From contig JAJDTL010000020.1 of the NCBI GenBank assembly GCA_022827195.1, forward strand, positions 204,285 to 268,284: a stretch of 64,000 bases of DNA, read 5' to 3'. A program made the position numbers and the translations under genes. The DNA comes from Caldilineaceae bacterium (GTDB lineage: Bacteria; Chloroflexota; Anaerolineae; Caldilineales; Caldilineaceae). Positions 17,979 to 26,747 of this stretch are shown in pieces. The notes beneath the pieces are model-generated. The model saw only the letters and a program-made list of their open reading frames with translations, had not been told where the DNA came from and made no database searches. Positions within the stretch are counted from its first letter, which is position 1; each line of letters opens with the position of its first letter.

Positions 17979-19364
17979 ATGGCGCTATTCGGTTCTGAGG
18001 ATCAGCCGCGAAGATCCGCCGTCGTCCTTGGCGGCGGTATGGCCGGCCTTTTTGCGGCAAATGTGCTGGCCGATCATTTTGAGCGGGTAACGGTCGTCGA
18101 GCGGGACGATTGCGGCGCCGGGGAGTGGCGGCCCGGCGTGCCCCAGTCGCGGCATGTACATGTGCTGCTGTTGCGCGGCGTGCAGATCCTGAGAAGACGA
18201 TTCCCCGGGCTGGAAGAGGAGCTGCTGGCCCTCGGCGCGCCGCCGCTCAACTGGCTGAAAGAAACGGCCGCTCTGGCTGCGGGAGGCTGGCTGCCGCGCT
18301 ATGACCTGGACCTGCTCGGCTACAGCGTAAGCCGCTACCTGCTCGAACGCCAGATGCGCGAGCATCTCCAACGTAGCGACAACATCCACTTCCGCTACGG
18401 CCACCGGGTTACCAACCTCTGTTTCGACGGCGACAGCAGCCGCATTTCCGGCGTCATCTGCACTGCAGACGAGCAAACGGTCACGCTGCGCGCCGATCTA
18501 ACCGTCGATGCCAGCGGGCGTTCGTCGCGCCTGCCGCGCTGGCTGGAGGAGTTCGGCTATGCCGCGCCGCGGGAGTCGGCGGTCAACGCCGACGTGGGAT
18601 ATGCGACCCGCTGGTACAGGATTCCGGCGGGCTGGCAGGCGGATTGGAAGATGGTGCTGCTGGGCACGCGCTACCCCGACATCAGCGGCGGGGCGGTGGT
18701 CCAGCCTGTCGAAGGCAATCGTTGGGTTGTAACGCTGGTCGGCTACGCCGGAAATCACCCGCCGACGGACGAGGCCGGGTTCGAAGCGTTTGCGCGCGGA
18801 CTGATCGGGCCGCAGGTCTGGGACGCGATGAGCGCGGCCGAACCGCTCTCCGACATCAGAGGATACCGGCGCACGGAGAACCACTGGCGGCATTTTGAAA
18901 GCCTGAATCGCTGGCCGCAGGGGCTGATCGCGTTGGGGGACTCGGTTTGCGCATTCAATCCGGTATATGCGCAGGGGATGACGGTGAGTGCGCTCTCGGC
19001 GGAGGTGCTCGACGCTGTTTTGCGCGGTTCACCTTCGGCGGAGTTGGGGTTGGTTTTCCAGAGGAAGCTGGCGAAAATGCTGCAGACGCCGTGGCGGCTC
19101 GCGACCAGCGACGATTTTCGATGGGCTGGACGCGCGGCCGGCGACGCTTCCTTTCTTGATCGCTTCATGCATCGCTATGTTGAAAAAGTGGTCGACCGAA
19201 TCCACCGACAGGATACCTGCCTTACTTTTTTCAACGTGGCCCATTTGATCAGCCCGCCGATTTCTCTCTTTCGTCCCGGCCTCGCCCTTCCCATCTTGTG
19301 GAGTATGGCCAGGGCTGCGGTTTTCGGCGGGCGGCGAGCGCGACCGGCCGCTCTCATTCGCTGA
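17979..19364 (+). CDS. FAD-dependent oxidoreductase / monooxygenase-like protein
   Basis: Flavoprotein of the geranylgeranyl-reductase/aromatic-hydroxylase superfamily. The N-terminal dinucleotide-binding fold reads VVLGGGMAGLFAANVLADHF with the acidic strand end VVERDD, and a second FAD-contact motif appears as ALGDSVCAFNPVYAQGMTVS. Between them are GRSSRLPRWL and other elements of this fold. I start at ATG 17979 because GAGGTGG lies 8 bases upstream; GTG 17967 is an alternative. About 461 aa. The substrate cannot be told: relatives include halogenases, hydroxylases and lipid reductases. Its last 11 bp overlap the convergent comEA gene. Confidence 0.75.
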   Translation: MALFGSEDQPRRSAVVLGGGMAGLFAANVLADHFERVTVVERDDCGAGEWRPGVPQSRHVHVLLLRGVQILRRRFPGLEEELLALGAPPLNWLKETAALAAGGWLPRYDLDLLGYSVSRYLLERQMREHLQRSDNIHFRYGHRVTNLCFDGDSSRISGVICTADEQTVTLRADLTVDASGRSSRLPRWLEEFGYAAPRESAVNADVGYATRWYRIPAGWQADWKMVLLGTRYPDISGGAVVQPVEGNRWVVTLVGYAGNHPPTDEAGFEAFARGLIGPQVWDAMSAAEPLSDIRGYRRTENHWRHFESLNRWPQGLIALGDSVCAFNPVYAQGMTVSALSAEVLDAVLRGSPSAELGLVFQRKLAKMLQTPWRLATSDDFRWAGRAAGDASFLDRFMHRYVEKVVDRIHRQDTCLTFFNVAHLISPPISLFRPGLALPILWSMARAAVFGGRRARPAALIR

Positions 19365-20040
19365 CCTTCACCAGGGGCGTGAGTGTCGCCACTGCGCTGG
19401 GCCCGATGCCGGACACCCGCTCCAGATCCTCGATGGCCTCAAAGGGACGCTCGGCGATGATAGCGGCTGCTCTGCTGGGGCCGACGCCGGGCAGCGCGGT
19501 GAGTTCCTCCGCAGTGGCCGTGTTGACGTTGATCAATCCGCCGGCTGATGCACTTACGGCCGGCGGGGCCTCGCCTGAGAGTCCGGCAGCCGGTTGCTGG
19601 AGATTGGCCGAGGTGTCTGTCTCCTCTGGCGCCGGCGGCAGGGGCACGTGGATCTGGGCCCCGTCGAAGACCAGCTCGGCCTGGTTCACCAGCGCCGGGT
19701 CCGCCTCCTCCACGAGTCCCCCTGCCCTGGCCAGCGCATCGCCGACGCGTGCGCCGGGCGGCAATTCATACATGCCGGGATTGCGCACGCCGCCGCTGAC
19801 GAAGACGAAGACGGGGGCGGGGGTCGCGGTGGGAAGCGGAGTCGGCGTGGGTTCGGCTGTGGGTGGAGGATGCAGCACGATGGGCGGCTGTTCCGGGCGC
19901 CGCAGGAGCCACATTACGACCCCGGCCAGGATCGCGCCCAGCAGGAAACCGAGACCGATCAATCGCAGCGCAGCGGCCAGGGGCATCGGCGGCGGCGGAC
20001 CGGATGGTGGCAGAGCATCGGGGGGGTTCTCTGCATTCAT
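19354..20040 (-). CDS. comEA: ComEA-type helix-hairpin-helix DNA-binding membrane protein
   Basis: Membrane-anchored DNA receptor of the competence/DNA-uptake type, 228 aa. Domains in order: a short Pro-rich cytoplasmic head, one membrane helix (about 24-46, LIGLGFLLGAILAGVVMWLL), a Pro/Thr linker, an SLBB-like domain (VSGGVRNPGMYELPPGARV) and a C-terminal double helix-hairpin-helix (INVNTATAEELTALPGVGPS, then LERVSGIGPSAVATL). This arrangement is that of ComEA in Gram-positive bacteria and Chloroflexota. No comEC is visible beside it. The gene is convergent with and overlaps the upstream flavoprotein gene by 11 bp. Confidence 0.88.
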   Translation of the reverse strand: MNAENPPDALPPSGPPPPMPLAAALRLIGLGFLLGAILAGVVMWLLRRPEQPPIVLHPPPTAEPTPTPLPTATPAPVFVFVSGGVRNPGMYELPPGARVGDALARAGGLVEEADPALVNQAELVFDGAQIHVPLPPAPEETDTSANLQQPAAGLSGEAPPAVSASAGGLINVNTATAEELTALPGVGPSRAAAIIAERPFEAIEDLERVSGIGPSAVATLTPLVKVSE

Positions 20041-20065
20041 GTAAGTCCCTTATGAGATTTCAGCG

Positions 20066-21265
20066 TTAATCTGTGCCGGATTCGAGCCTCTTGAGCGCAT
20101 TCTGCCCGAAGATGAGCAGCGCCTGGTCGTCGTTCAGCGGGTGGAAGAGGCCGGGGCGGACGTCGCGCAGATAGCGCTCCAACGGCAGGCTGCGGGCCAT
20201 AGACGCACCGCCCACAACCCTGACGGCGTGGTCGACCGCCTCGATCGCGTTGTTGGTGACGGTGTATTTGGTGGCGATCACGGCGGGGGCGAGCTCTTCC
20301 CGCCGCGTGCCGGACATCTCATCCCAGTCCCGCGCCGTGTTGTAGAGGAGTGCCCTGGCCTGAAGCAGCAACAGCTCGGCCTGGCCGAGTCTGCGCCGAA
20401 TGCCTTCCAGCTCGGCGATCGGTTTGCCGAGCGCAGTGGGCGCGCGCTTGCGTGCGAAATCGGCTGCGAAGTCGAGCGCGGCCTGCGCCACGCCGAGATA
20501 GACTGCGCCGACCGTGCAGATGAACCAGGCATTGGCCGGTGCCTTCCCGGTCGTACGCGGGCTGGGCGCGCCGCGTGCGATCATCTGCTCATCGGTCACG
20601 CGGGCATTTACGATTTTGAGGTCATGGCTGCCGGTCGCGCGCATCCCGAACGAGTCCCAGGTCTCAACTATCTCGAAGTGGGGTCCGGCCGGGATGACGA
20701 AACGGGCGACGTGGCCGCTTCCATCCTGCAGCGCAGCCGGGATGATAAAGTAGTCCATCTCCGGGCTGAGGCTGGCGAAAGTCTTGAGGCCGTTAACGAG
20801 CCAGGCCTTTGCGCCGTTTTCTTGCACCGGTTCGCCGGTCGTTTCGGGCATGCCGCCGCGGCTGGGACTGCCCAGCTTGGGCTCGGTGGCGACTGAGTTG
20901 ATCAGCGCGCCGTGCTTGACGGCGTCGCGGCAAACCTGCGCGAAAAGCGGCCGGGGCCAGCCGTGCGGCTCCTCGGCCACGCCGCCCATCACCTGGACGT
21001 GCATGACGAAGCTGAGCGCGGTGCTGCCGTCCCCCTGCGCCAGCCGTTCCATCGTCAGCGTCGATTCGAGCAGATTGGCGCCCCAGCCGCCGAACTCCTC
21101 CGGGATCACCAGGGCGGGCAGCCCAGTCCTCCGAATGTCGACGAAGTTCTCGTGCGGAAAGGTGCCGTCACGGTCGTGCTGCGCGGCCCGTTCCTGCAGC
21201 GCGGGGACCAACGCCGACGCGATATCGACGAAGCGCTGCTGGCGTTCGGTTCTCGGGTAGTTCAT
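20066..21265 (-). CDS. Acyl-CoA dehydrogenase family protein
   Basis: Flavoenzyme of the acyl-CoA dehydrogenase fold, about 399 aa. It shows the N-terminal helical domain (PALVIPEEFGGWGANLLEST), the middle beta domain (WDSFGMRATGSHDLKIVNARV) and the C-terminal helices (RVVGGASMARSLPLERYLRD). The sequence looks closer to the DszC/SfnB-like monooxygenase-type members than to classical fatty-acid enzymes, so the acyl-CoA substrate is uncertain. The ATG ending at 21265 is used because GGAGG lies just upstream; the longer frame from 21319 adds a Gly-rich tail with no match. It is divergent from the mutase B12-subunit gene. Confidence 0.85.
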   Translation of the reverse strand: MNYPRTERQQRFVDIASALVPALQERAAQHDRDGTFPHENFVDIRRTGLPALVIPEEFGGWGANLLESTLTMERLAQGDGSTALSFVMHVQVMGGVAEEPHGWPRPLFAQVCRDAVKHGALINSVATEPKLGSPSRGGMPETTGEPVQENGAKAWLVNGLKTFASLSPEMDYFIIPAALQDGSGHVARFVIPAGPHFEIVETWDSFGMRATGSHDLKIVNARVTDEQMIARGAPSPRTTGKAPANAWFICTVGAVYLGVAQAALDFAADFARKRAPTALGKPIAELEGIRRRLGQAELLLLQARALLYNTARDWDEMSGTRREELAPAVIATKYTVTNNAIEAVDHAVRVVGGASMARSLPLERYLRDVRPGLFHPLNDDQALLIFGQNALKRLESGTD

Positions 21266-21400
21266 TCTGCCTCCGTCGCCCCGACCTGCCCCCAGGCCGG
21301 CGTAGAACAACAGGCGCACCGGCCTTGGCGATGCGCGGCTGGTATTTTAACATAATCTCCGGCTGATTTACCATACTGAAGGGCAGCAGTTCGTGCCGCT

Positions 21401-21434
21401 ATTGTCCACCAGCCACCATTGTCCACCAGCCACC
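21401..21434. repeat. Two 17-bp perfect tandem repeats
   Basis: The 17-bp unit attgtccaccagccacc occurs twice without change just before the start of the B12-binding subunit gene. On the minus strand each unit reads as two heptamers (ggtggct, ggtggac) plus aat, linking it to the AGTGGAT-like heptamer family. Confidence 0.7.
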
Positions 21435-21444
21435 ATCTACGGCC

Positions 21445-21852
21445 ATGACTCAGGTGAACCGCAACCGGATACGCGTTCTGATCGCCAAGCCGGGCCTGGA
21501 CGGCCACGACCGCGGCGCCAAAGTGATCGCCAGGGCGCTGCGCGATGCCGGATTCGAGGTGATCTACACCGGCATCCGCCAGACGCCGCAGATGATCGCC
21601 GAGGCCGCGCTGCAGGAGGACGTTGACGTGGTCGGCCTGTCGATTCTCAGCGGCGCGCACATGACACTCTGTCCCAAAGTGATTGAACTGCTCCACGCCC
21701 AGGGCCAGGAGGATGCGCTTGTGCTGGTGGGCGGCATCATCCCCGACGAAGATGCCGCCCGGCTCAAAGCCGCCGGGGTCCACGCGGTCTTCGGTCCGGG
21801 CACCGCTTCAGCCGAGATTATCTCCTTCATTCAGGATGCTTTCAGCGCTTAG
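21445..21852 (+). CDS. Methylmalonyl-CoA mutase, B12-binding (C-terminal) subunit
   Basis: Stand-alone cobalamin-binding domain, 135 aa. It has the DxHxxG motif as [12 protein letters not shown], where the His replaces the lower ligand of cobalamin, plus the [12 protein letters not shown] and [12 protein letters not shown] blocks characteristic of methylmalonyl-CoA mutase small subunits. The partner catalytic subunit, as in split mutases of archaea and Chloroflexota, is not in this window. The gene for the chaperone GTPase MeaB follows 80 bp downstream, which supports a role in methylmalonyl-CoA/succinyl-CoA interconversion or a related acyl-CoA mutase reaction. Confidence 0.92.
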   Translation: MTQVNRNRIRVLIAKPGLDGHDRGAKVIARALRDAGFEVIYTGIRQTPQMIAEAALQEDVDVVGLSILSGAHMTLCPKVIELLHAQGQEDALVLVGGIIPDEDAARLKAAGVHAVFGPGTASAEIISFIQDAFSA

Positions 21853-21892
21853 CTTCCTGCCATCTTCCATTGTGCTCATTCTCGGAAAATCC

Positions 21893-21913
21893 CTGATAGC
21901 CCATAGCCAATAG
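21893..21913. repeat. Short heptamer repeat (3 units)
   Basis: Units ctgatag, cccatag, ccaatag in 7-bp register, 20 bp before the meaB start. Weak member of the intergenic heptamer family. Confidence 0.4.
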
Positions 21914-21932
21914 TTGAAACCGCAGTCAACCC

Positions 21933-22955
21933 ATGCCCAAAAGGATTCCCACCCGCCAGTTGATCGACGGCCTGCTGAATGGGGAGCGCCGTGCCCTGGC
22001 GCGTGCGATCAGCCGTGTCGAGGACGGGGCGGAAGACGCCGCCCGGATCGTGCAGGCCGCGTTTGCGCACACGGGCAAGGCGCACCTGGTCGGCATTACG
22101 GGCGCGCCGGGCACGGGCAAGTCGACGCTGGTGTCGGCGCTGGCCGAATGCTACCGCGAGTATGGGCTGACCGTCGGCGTGCTGGCTGTCGACCCGACCA
22201 GCCCGTACAGCGGCGGCGCGCTGCTGGGGGACCGGGTGCGCATGACCGGGCACAGCGGCGACGAGGGCGTCTTCATCCGCTCGATGGCGACGCGCAGCGG
22301 TGGTGGCGGGCTGGCCAAGGCGAGTGCGGAGGCGCTGCTACTGTTCGACGCGGCCGGCTTTGACCGCATCCTGGTCGAGACGGTGGGCGCGGGCCAGGCC
22401 GAGGTAGAGATCGCGGCGGTCGCCGACACGGTAGTGGTGGTGGAGGCGCCGGGCATGGGGGACGAGATACAGGCGATCAAGGCCGGGCTGCTGGAGATCG
22501 CCGACGTATTCGCGGTCAACAAAGCGGACCGCAAGGGCGCCGAGCGCACGGTCGCCGCGCTGGAGATGATGTTGGAGACTGGCGGAGGCGCGGCGCAGAC
22601 AGTTATGCATCACGGGCAGCTGATGGAGGCCGGCGGGGTCGTCTCAGATGATAGCGGGGAAGGCTGGTCGATCCCGGTGCTGAAGACTGTCGCGGTCAGC
22701 GGCGGCGGGGTTGCACGCTTGCGGGAGGCGTTGGAGGCACACAGGGTGTGGCTACAGGAGAGCGGCAGGCAGGCCGACCGGGAGCGGACTCGACTGGCGC
22801 GGATGCTGCAGAGCCTTGTGGAGGACGAGTTGCGGGCGCGGCTGGAAGCTGCTCTGTCTCAGGCGCAGCGGCAAGAGCTGGTGGAGCGGATGTTGCGGCG
22901 GGAGGTTGATCCGTATTGCGCGGCGACGGAAGTCGTAAAGCGATTCGCGGAATGA
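21933..22955 (+). CDS. meaB: Methylmalonyl-CoA mutase-associated GTPase MeaB
   Basis: G3E P-loop GTPase that protects and reloads B12-dependent mutases, 340 aa. Walker A is GAPGTGKST (57-65), followed by VDPTSPYSGGALLGDRVRM and the ETVGAGQAEVEI block typical of MeaB/ArgK, and NKADRKGAE as the base-recognition motif. The C-terminal helices form the dimerisation arm seen in this family. It follows the B12-binding mutase subunit, so the two act on the same enzyme. ATG 21933. Confidence 0.95.
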   Translation: MPKRIPTRQLIDGLLNGERRALARAISRVEDGAEDAARIVQAAFAHTGKAHLVGITGAPGTGKSTLVSALAECYREYGLTVGVLAVDPTSPYSGGALLGDRVRMTGHSGDEGVFIRSMATRSGGGGLAKASAEALLLFDAAGFDRILVETVGAGQAEVEIAAVADTVVVVEAPGMGDEIQAIKAGLLEIADVFAVNKADRKGAERTVAALEMMLETGGGAAQTVMHHGQLMEAGGVVSDDSGEGWSIPVLKTVAVSGGGVARLREALEAHRVWLQESGRQADRERTRLARMLQSLVEDELRARLEAALSQAQRQELVERMLRREVDPYCAATEVVKRFAE

Positions 22956-22981
22956 AATGTATACAACCGGGACCGTGTACT

Positions 22982-23601
22982 ATGCGGACTTCTGAAACTG
23001 GCACACCGGTTTGGCGCATCGCGACACTCTTTCCATACCAGGGCGCGTGGAGCGAGCAGGAGTATCTGGCGCTAGACACCAACCGCCGCGTCGAATTCGA
23101 TAACGGGTTTGAGGAGGTGCATGACGCGCCCACCGATCAGCACCAGGCGATCAGCACCAGGCGATCATACTATTCTTGAGCATGGCCCTGAGCGGAATCG
23201 CTCAATAGATCGGCGGCGCCGTCCGAACGGCTGGTATGCGACTGCGGCTTTGGGACCAGAAGTACCGCGAGCCGGACATCCTTTTATTGCGCGATCGCGA
23301 CAGCCGGCTGCGCCAAAAGAAATTCTGGGACGGCGCCGATCTGGCCATAGAGATCGTCAGCGAAAGACTCGAAGACCGCGAGCGGGACTTGGTGACGAAG
23401 CGGCCGGAGTATGCACGCTCTGGCATTGAGGAGTATTGGATAGTCGACCCAGAGCAGGAAACTGTAACGGTGCTAAACCTAGGGGAGGATGTCTATACGG
23501 AAGGTGCTGTCTTCGTACGTGGGGACACGGCTACATCATCCCAGCTACCGGAATTCGCCCTGCCCGTCTCGGAAATTCTGGACGCGGACAGATCGTTCTG
23601 A
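22982..23601 (+). pseudogene. Uma2 family nuclease (DUF820), broken by duplication and stop
   Basis: The N-terminal part (from ATG 22982, AWSEQEYLALDTNRRVEFDNG) and the C-terminal part (frame open from 23236, YREPDILLLRDRDSRL... ADLAIEIVSE... EEYWIVDPE) are the two halves of a Uma2/DUF820 PD-(D/E)XK-type protein of about 200 aa. Two lesions separate them. A 14-bp tandem duplication (23135-23148 and 23149-23162) shifts the frame, and when one copy is removed the frame continues HQAIILFLSMALSGIAQ to an amber codon at the position of a normal residue, after which it is in frame with the second half. A short C-terminal ORF could still be translated but lacks the N-terminus. Confidence 0.8.
23135..23162. 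repeat. 14-bp perfect tandem duplication inside the Uma2 pseudogene
   Basis: gatcagcaccaggc occurs twice back to back. Because 14 is not a multiple of three, this is the frameshift that broke the gene; it looks recent since both copies are identical. Confidence 0.85.
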
Positions 23602-23618
23602 CATCATCTGCCAGCGTT

Positions 23619-25352
23619 TCAGCGATTGCTGTCCTCCTCATCAGCCGGCAGTTCCTCCTTCTCTTCAACCTCATCTTCCAACCCGACGAGTTCGACGCGC
23701 AGGGCGGACAGCTCAGTCTCCAGAGTGTCGATGCGGGCGAGAAGCTCCTCGCGTCTCCGCGGGGCATCCAATTCATCGTGATCGCCATCGGGCGGCTCAA
23801 CATCCTCCGTTTCATCCACCATCCGGCTGTCGGTGCGGATGGCGATCAGATGGACTGCCCAGAAGGCGGCTGCGGTGAGCGCGCGCACCAGCCCGCCCTG
23901 CGCTTCGTCGCCGAATACGTCGGCCTGGGGATCACCCAACGCCCACAGCAGCAGACGGTAGACGACGCGCGCCAGTTCGAACAGGATCAGCAGCGCGCCC
24001 ACCAAGGCGATGCCGTACAGGTAGAGGCGCCGCGGCCAAGACGCCCGCTCGGCGCGGCCGGTCTCGTTGTCCTGCACGGCCGCGCGCTGTGTCGTGCGCC
24101 AGTGGAGCGACCAGACCGGCGCGCCGACCGCGATCAGGCTCAAGCCGGAGGAGAGCTGGTAGGCGCGAAAGCCCTTTTCGACCGATTGCCCGCCGATTAA
24201 GAGATAGTCCAACAGAGCCCGCAGCAGATCGACCAGCCCGATCCAGAGGAGCAACAGTCCGGTGGCGGCCACTGCGTAGTAGTAGAGCCGCCGCACGAAC
24301 TCGCTTTCGCGCGTGTCGCCGTATCGCCCCGCCTCGGCGAGGACCTGCAGCCAATGCCAGCGCCAAGCCAGCGCGCCGACCGGCAGCAGGCCCAGCGGCG
24401 TGGTTAGATCATCGATGTTGACGTTGCCGGTGTCGACCTCACCGAGAAGAAGAAGGACGACCAGTCTGAGGAGCATCGCCACGGGGACCAGCGTGACAGC
24501 CGCAGACAGAACTGTGGCGGCATAGAGATAGAGGCGGCGCAGGGCCATGCGTCCTTCCGGGGGGTGCTGCGCCAGAAGGCCGTTCCAGTAGAGATTGTTC
24601 AGCCGCCAGACCAGCCCGCCCGCCAGGAAAGCGGCCAACGAACCTGCCAGGCCGCGCTCCCACCAGCCGAAGCCCACCGTAGCCATGCTGGATTCGCCGA
24701 ATGGCTCAAGCACAACGCGCCAGACGAGATTCAGCGCGTCGGCCGCGCCGGAGATGAGCAGACTCAACCCCAAGAGACCGGCGAGCAACTGGAAGATCCG
24801 CCGCATGCTGCCCGCCCAGCCGGATTCCCGCCCCAGGTCGCCGTCGACCTGCAGCAGCCGCGTGAAGGCCAGAAACAGCGCCAGGTGTATGCCCGCGTGG
24901 AGGAACTGCGCCTGCCAGCGGCCGGGCAGTTCGATCCCTTCCGGCAAAGGATTGCCCAGCAATATCTCCAGGCTGCCCTCTATGAGAAGATAGAGGGCGC
25001 GCACGCTGATGAAGCCGGTGAATGCCAGCACCGCGTACAGAAACAACTTGCGCAGGGCTGCCGCGGACTCGCCCGGCTGCGCGGTCAGACGACGGATAAA
25101 CCGCCAGTGGATCAAGAAGATCGGCGCGCTGACAATCAGGAATCCTCCCTGGCGGGCGATTGCATTGCGCGCAAAACCGGACGGGTTGACGTCCAGCATC
25201 GTGTCCGGCGCCAGCCACAGTCGCGCGAGAACTTCGATCAGGCCATAGGTTGCCGACAGCCCCGCGATCAGGCTGATGAACGCGATCAAATAGAGGTAGA
25301 GGCGGCGGATCGTCGCCAGCCGGTCCGGATTCGCGTTTGCCTGTTCAGCCAT
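23619..25352 (-). CDS. DUF5671-type polytopic membrane protein with internal repeats
   Basis: A 577-aa membrane protein built from about five copies of a two- to four-helix unit, each beginning with a basic-aromatic start such as RRLYLYLIAF, RKLFLYAVLA, LRRLYLYAAT, VRRLYYYAVA or PRRLYLYGIA and often ending with a Trp-His-Trp element (LHWRTT, IHWRFI). This is the pattern of DUF5671 proteins, of unknown function, frequent in Chloroflexota. The last ~70 residues are charged, include a predicted coiled coil (RREELLARIDTLETELSALR) and end acidic. It is followed 26 bp away on its 5' side by a small membrane-anchored protein gene on the same strand, so both may be co-transcribed. Confidence 0.75.
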   Translation of the reverse strand: MAEQANANPDRLATIRRLYLYLIAFISLIAGLSATYGLIEVLARLWLAPDTMLDVNPSGFARNAIARQGGFLIVSAPIFLIHWRFIRRLTAQPGESAAALRKLFLYAVLAFTGFISVRALYLLIEGSLEILLGNPLPEGIELPGRWQAQFLHAGIHLALFLAFTRLLQVDGDLGRESGWAGSMRRIFQLLAGLLGLSLLISGAADALNLVWRVVLEPFGESSMATVGFGWWERGLAGSLAAFLAGGLVWRLNNLYWNGLLAQHPPEGRMALRRLYLYAATVLSAAVTLVPVAMLLRLVVLLLLGEVDTGNVNIDDLTTPLGLLPVGALAWRWHWLQVLAEAGRYGDTRESEFVRRLYYYAVAATGLLLLWIGLVDLLRALLDYLLIGGQSVEKGFRAYQLSSGLSLIAVGAPVWSLHWRTTQRAAVQDNETGRAERASWPRRLYLYGIALVGALLILFELARVVYRLLLWALGDPQADVFGDEAQGGLVRALTAAAFWAVHLIAIRTDSRMVDETEDVEPPDGDHDELDAPRRREELLARIDTLETELSALRVELVGLEDEVEEKEELPADEEDSNR

Positions 25353-25378
25353 TGTTTACACTCTCTCTGAGCGGAGGC

Positions 25379-25849
25379 TCAATAGAAAAGGTCCTCGGTG
25401 TCGATTTTCCAGGCCCCGTCCTCGCGCACCAAAGGGATGGTGCGGCGGTAGGTCGATGTGCCGCTCTCGAACAGGCCGCCCTGGGAGAAATTGTCGATGG
25501 CGATGCGAACGTACGCCCTGTCGTTCTCCTCGTCGACGTCCACCTCGAGGATGCGCAGCCGCCGGGCCGGCCGGTTGTGGTCGTAGTAGTTGAAACGCTC
25601 GCGGAAAGGCCGCCCGTCGTCCTCGTCCAGTACATCCCGGGAGTAGTGGTTGATCGCAACGTCCGGCTCGTTGCGCACCGAGGCCAGGAAGGCGTCGTGG
25701 ACGACCGCTTCCGGCGTATTTTCGTTCAGATAGTCGGCGTTCTGCCAGCCGCGGCCGCCGGAGAGAGTGACGGTGACGATGGCGGCGGCGATCAGCACCA
25801 AGACGCCGAGGATGATGGCCCAGGTAAAACGATCGATTTTCAATCCCAT
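25379..25849 (-). CDS. Membrane-anchored NTF2-like domain protein, function unknown
   Basis: A 156-aa protein with one N-terminal membrane helix (about 8-29, FTWAIILGVLVLIAAAIVTVTL) and an extracytoplasmic domain that looks like a DUF4878/NTF2-like fold: PEAVVHDAFLASVRNEPDVAINHYS followed by beta strands ending DGAWKIDTEDLFY. No catalytic residue is recognised. It lies between the lipoprotein gene at 25932 and the DUF5671 gene on the same strand, with gaps of 82 and 26 bp, suggesting one operon of envelope proteins. Confidence 0.7.
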   Translation of the reverse strand: MGLKIDRFTWAIILGVLVLIAAAIVTVTLSGGRGWQNADYLNENTPEAVVHDAFLASVRNEPDVAINHYSRDVLDEDDGRPFRERFNYYDHNRPARRLRILEVDVDEENDRAYVRIAIDNFSQGGLFESGTSTYRRTIPLVREDGAWKIDTEDLFY

Positions 25850-25931
25850 GGTACCGCTTCCTTGTCATTAGGGGATCCCGGTGCCCGCTGCGGGCCAGGG
25901 CAGGCGGCATGCGCCCTGAACCTGCCGCCGG

Positions 25932-26747
25932 TTACCGGGAACCGGCGTCGAAGCTGGTCAGCTCAAAGGTGGCCTGCGACCGGCCGTCGATGAACTTGAT
26001 GACGGGGAAAGGCGCAGAACGCGCGACCCACGCCTGTGTGGTGCGCTCGTTGGTCTTCAACTCTACGACCCAGGTATCAAAGGCGCCGCCGGGAACCGTG
26101 ACCGATTCGGCGCGCCGTACCTGCAATGCCACGCGTTCCATCTTGCCGACGATCGGCAGAAAGCTGTTGATGCGGGTGGCGTACCCCTCAGCCAGCGGCA
26201 GCGCGCGCATGATCAGCAGCAAGGTGCGCTCGTCGCGAATATCCGATGGTACCTGCACGCGTTCGTAGACGGTTGCGCCCTGGCGATTGGTCAGGGCGAG
26301 CTCGACCTGACCGCCCGAGATCTGCGCCTCCACCACCTGGGACCCGCCCCCACCGGTGCGCTCGAGACGGCTGTAGAGGGGACGATAGCCGACCGGCTGC
26401 ATCTCGACCGTTGCCCGCTCGCTGACGCCGGCATCGATGATTTCCCGGTGGAAAGTCCAGCCTTCTTCCTGGGCCCATTCCAGGCCCCGCTGCACCTGGA
26501 AGGTAGCCGTGCCGACGATGCGATCCTCGCGGTTCGTCACGCGGTAGCTGCTCGTTTCGCCGTCGGCCCACACCGGTTCGCCAAAGACGAGCGGCTGCGG
26601 CCGGGCAGAGCAGGCGGCGAGGGAGGTGAGAATGAAGAGGAGCGCAGAAAGGGTGAGCACCCTGGCGACCAGGTAAGGACCTGTGTTATGTGCTGACGAT
26701 TCGTCAGGTGCGCGCTTCGGGGGAGGCGGGAACCACACATTGCTCAC
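25932..26747 (-). CDS. Lipoprotein, DUF3108-like
   Basis: Predicted lipoprotein of about 271 aa. The start is placed at the GTG ending at 26747 because it overlaps the TGA stop of the amidohydrolase by four bases (GTGA), with GAGGGACGAGAA just upstream; the longer ATG frame from 26780 would overlap the neighbour by 37 bp. The signal ends [15 protein letters not shown] (lipobox Cys). The mature part is beta-rich and resembles DUF3108/TapB-like proteins ([18 protein letters not shown] near its start, [13 protein letters not shown] near its end), a fold seen in envelope and polysaccharide-related proteins. Function not known. Confidence 0.7.
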   Translation of the reverse strand: MSNVWFPPPPKRAPDESSAHNTGPYLVARVLTLSALLFILTSLAACSARPQPLVFGEPVWADGETSSYRVTNREDRIVGTATFQVQRGLEWAQEEGWTFHREIIDAGVSERATVEMQPVGYRPLYSRLERTGGGGSQVVEAQISGGQVELALTNRQGATVYERVQVPSDIRDERTLLLIMRALPLAEGYATRINSFLPIVGKMERVALQVRRAESVTVPGGAFDTWVVELKTNERTTQAWVARSAPFPVIKFIDGRSQATFELTSFDAGSR

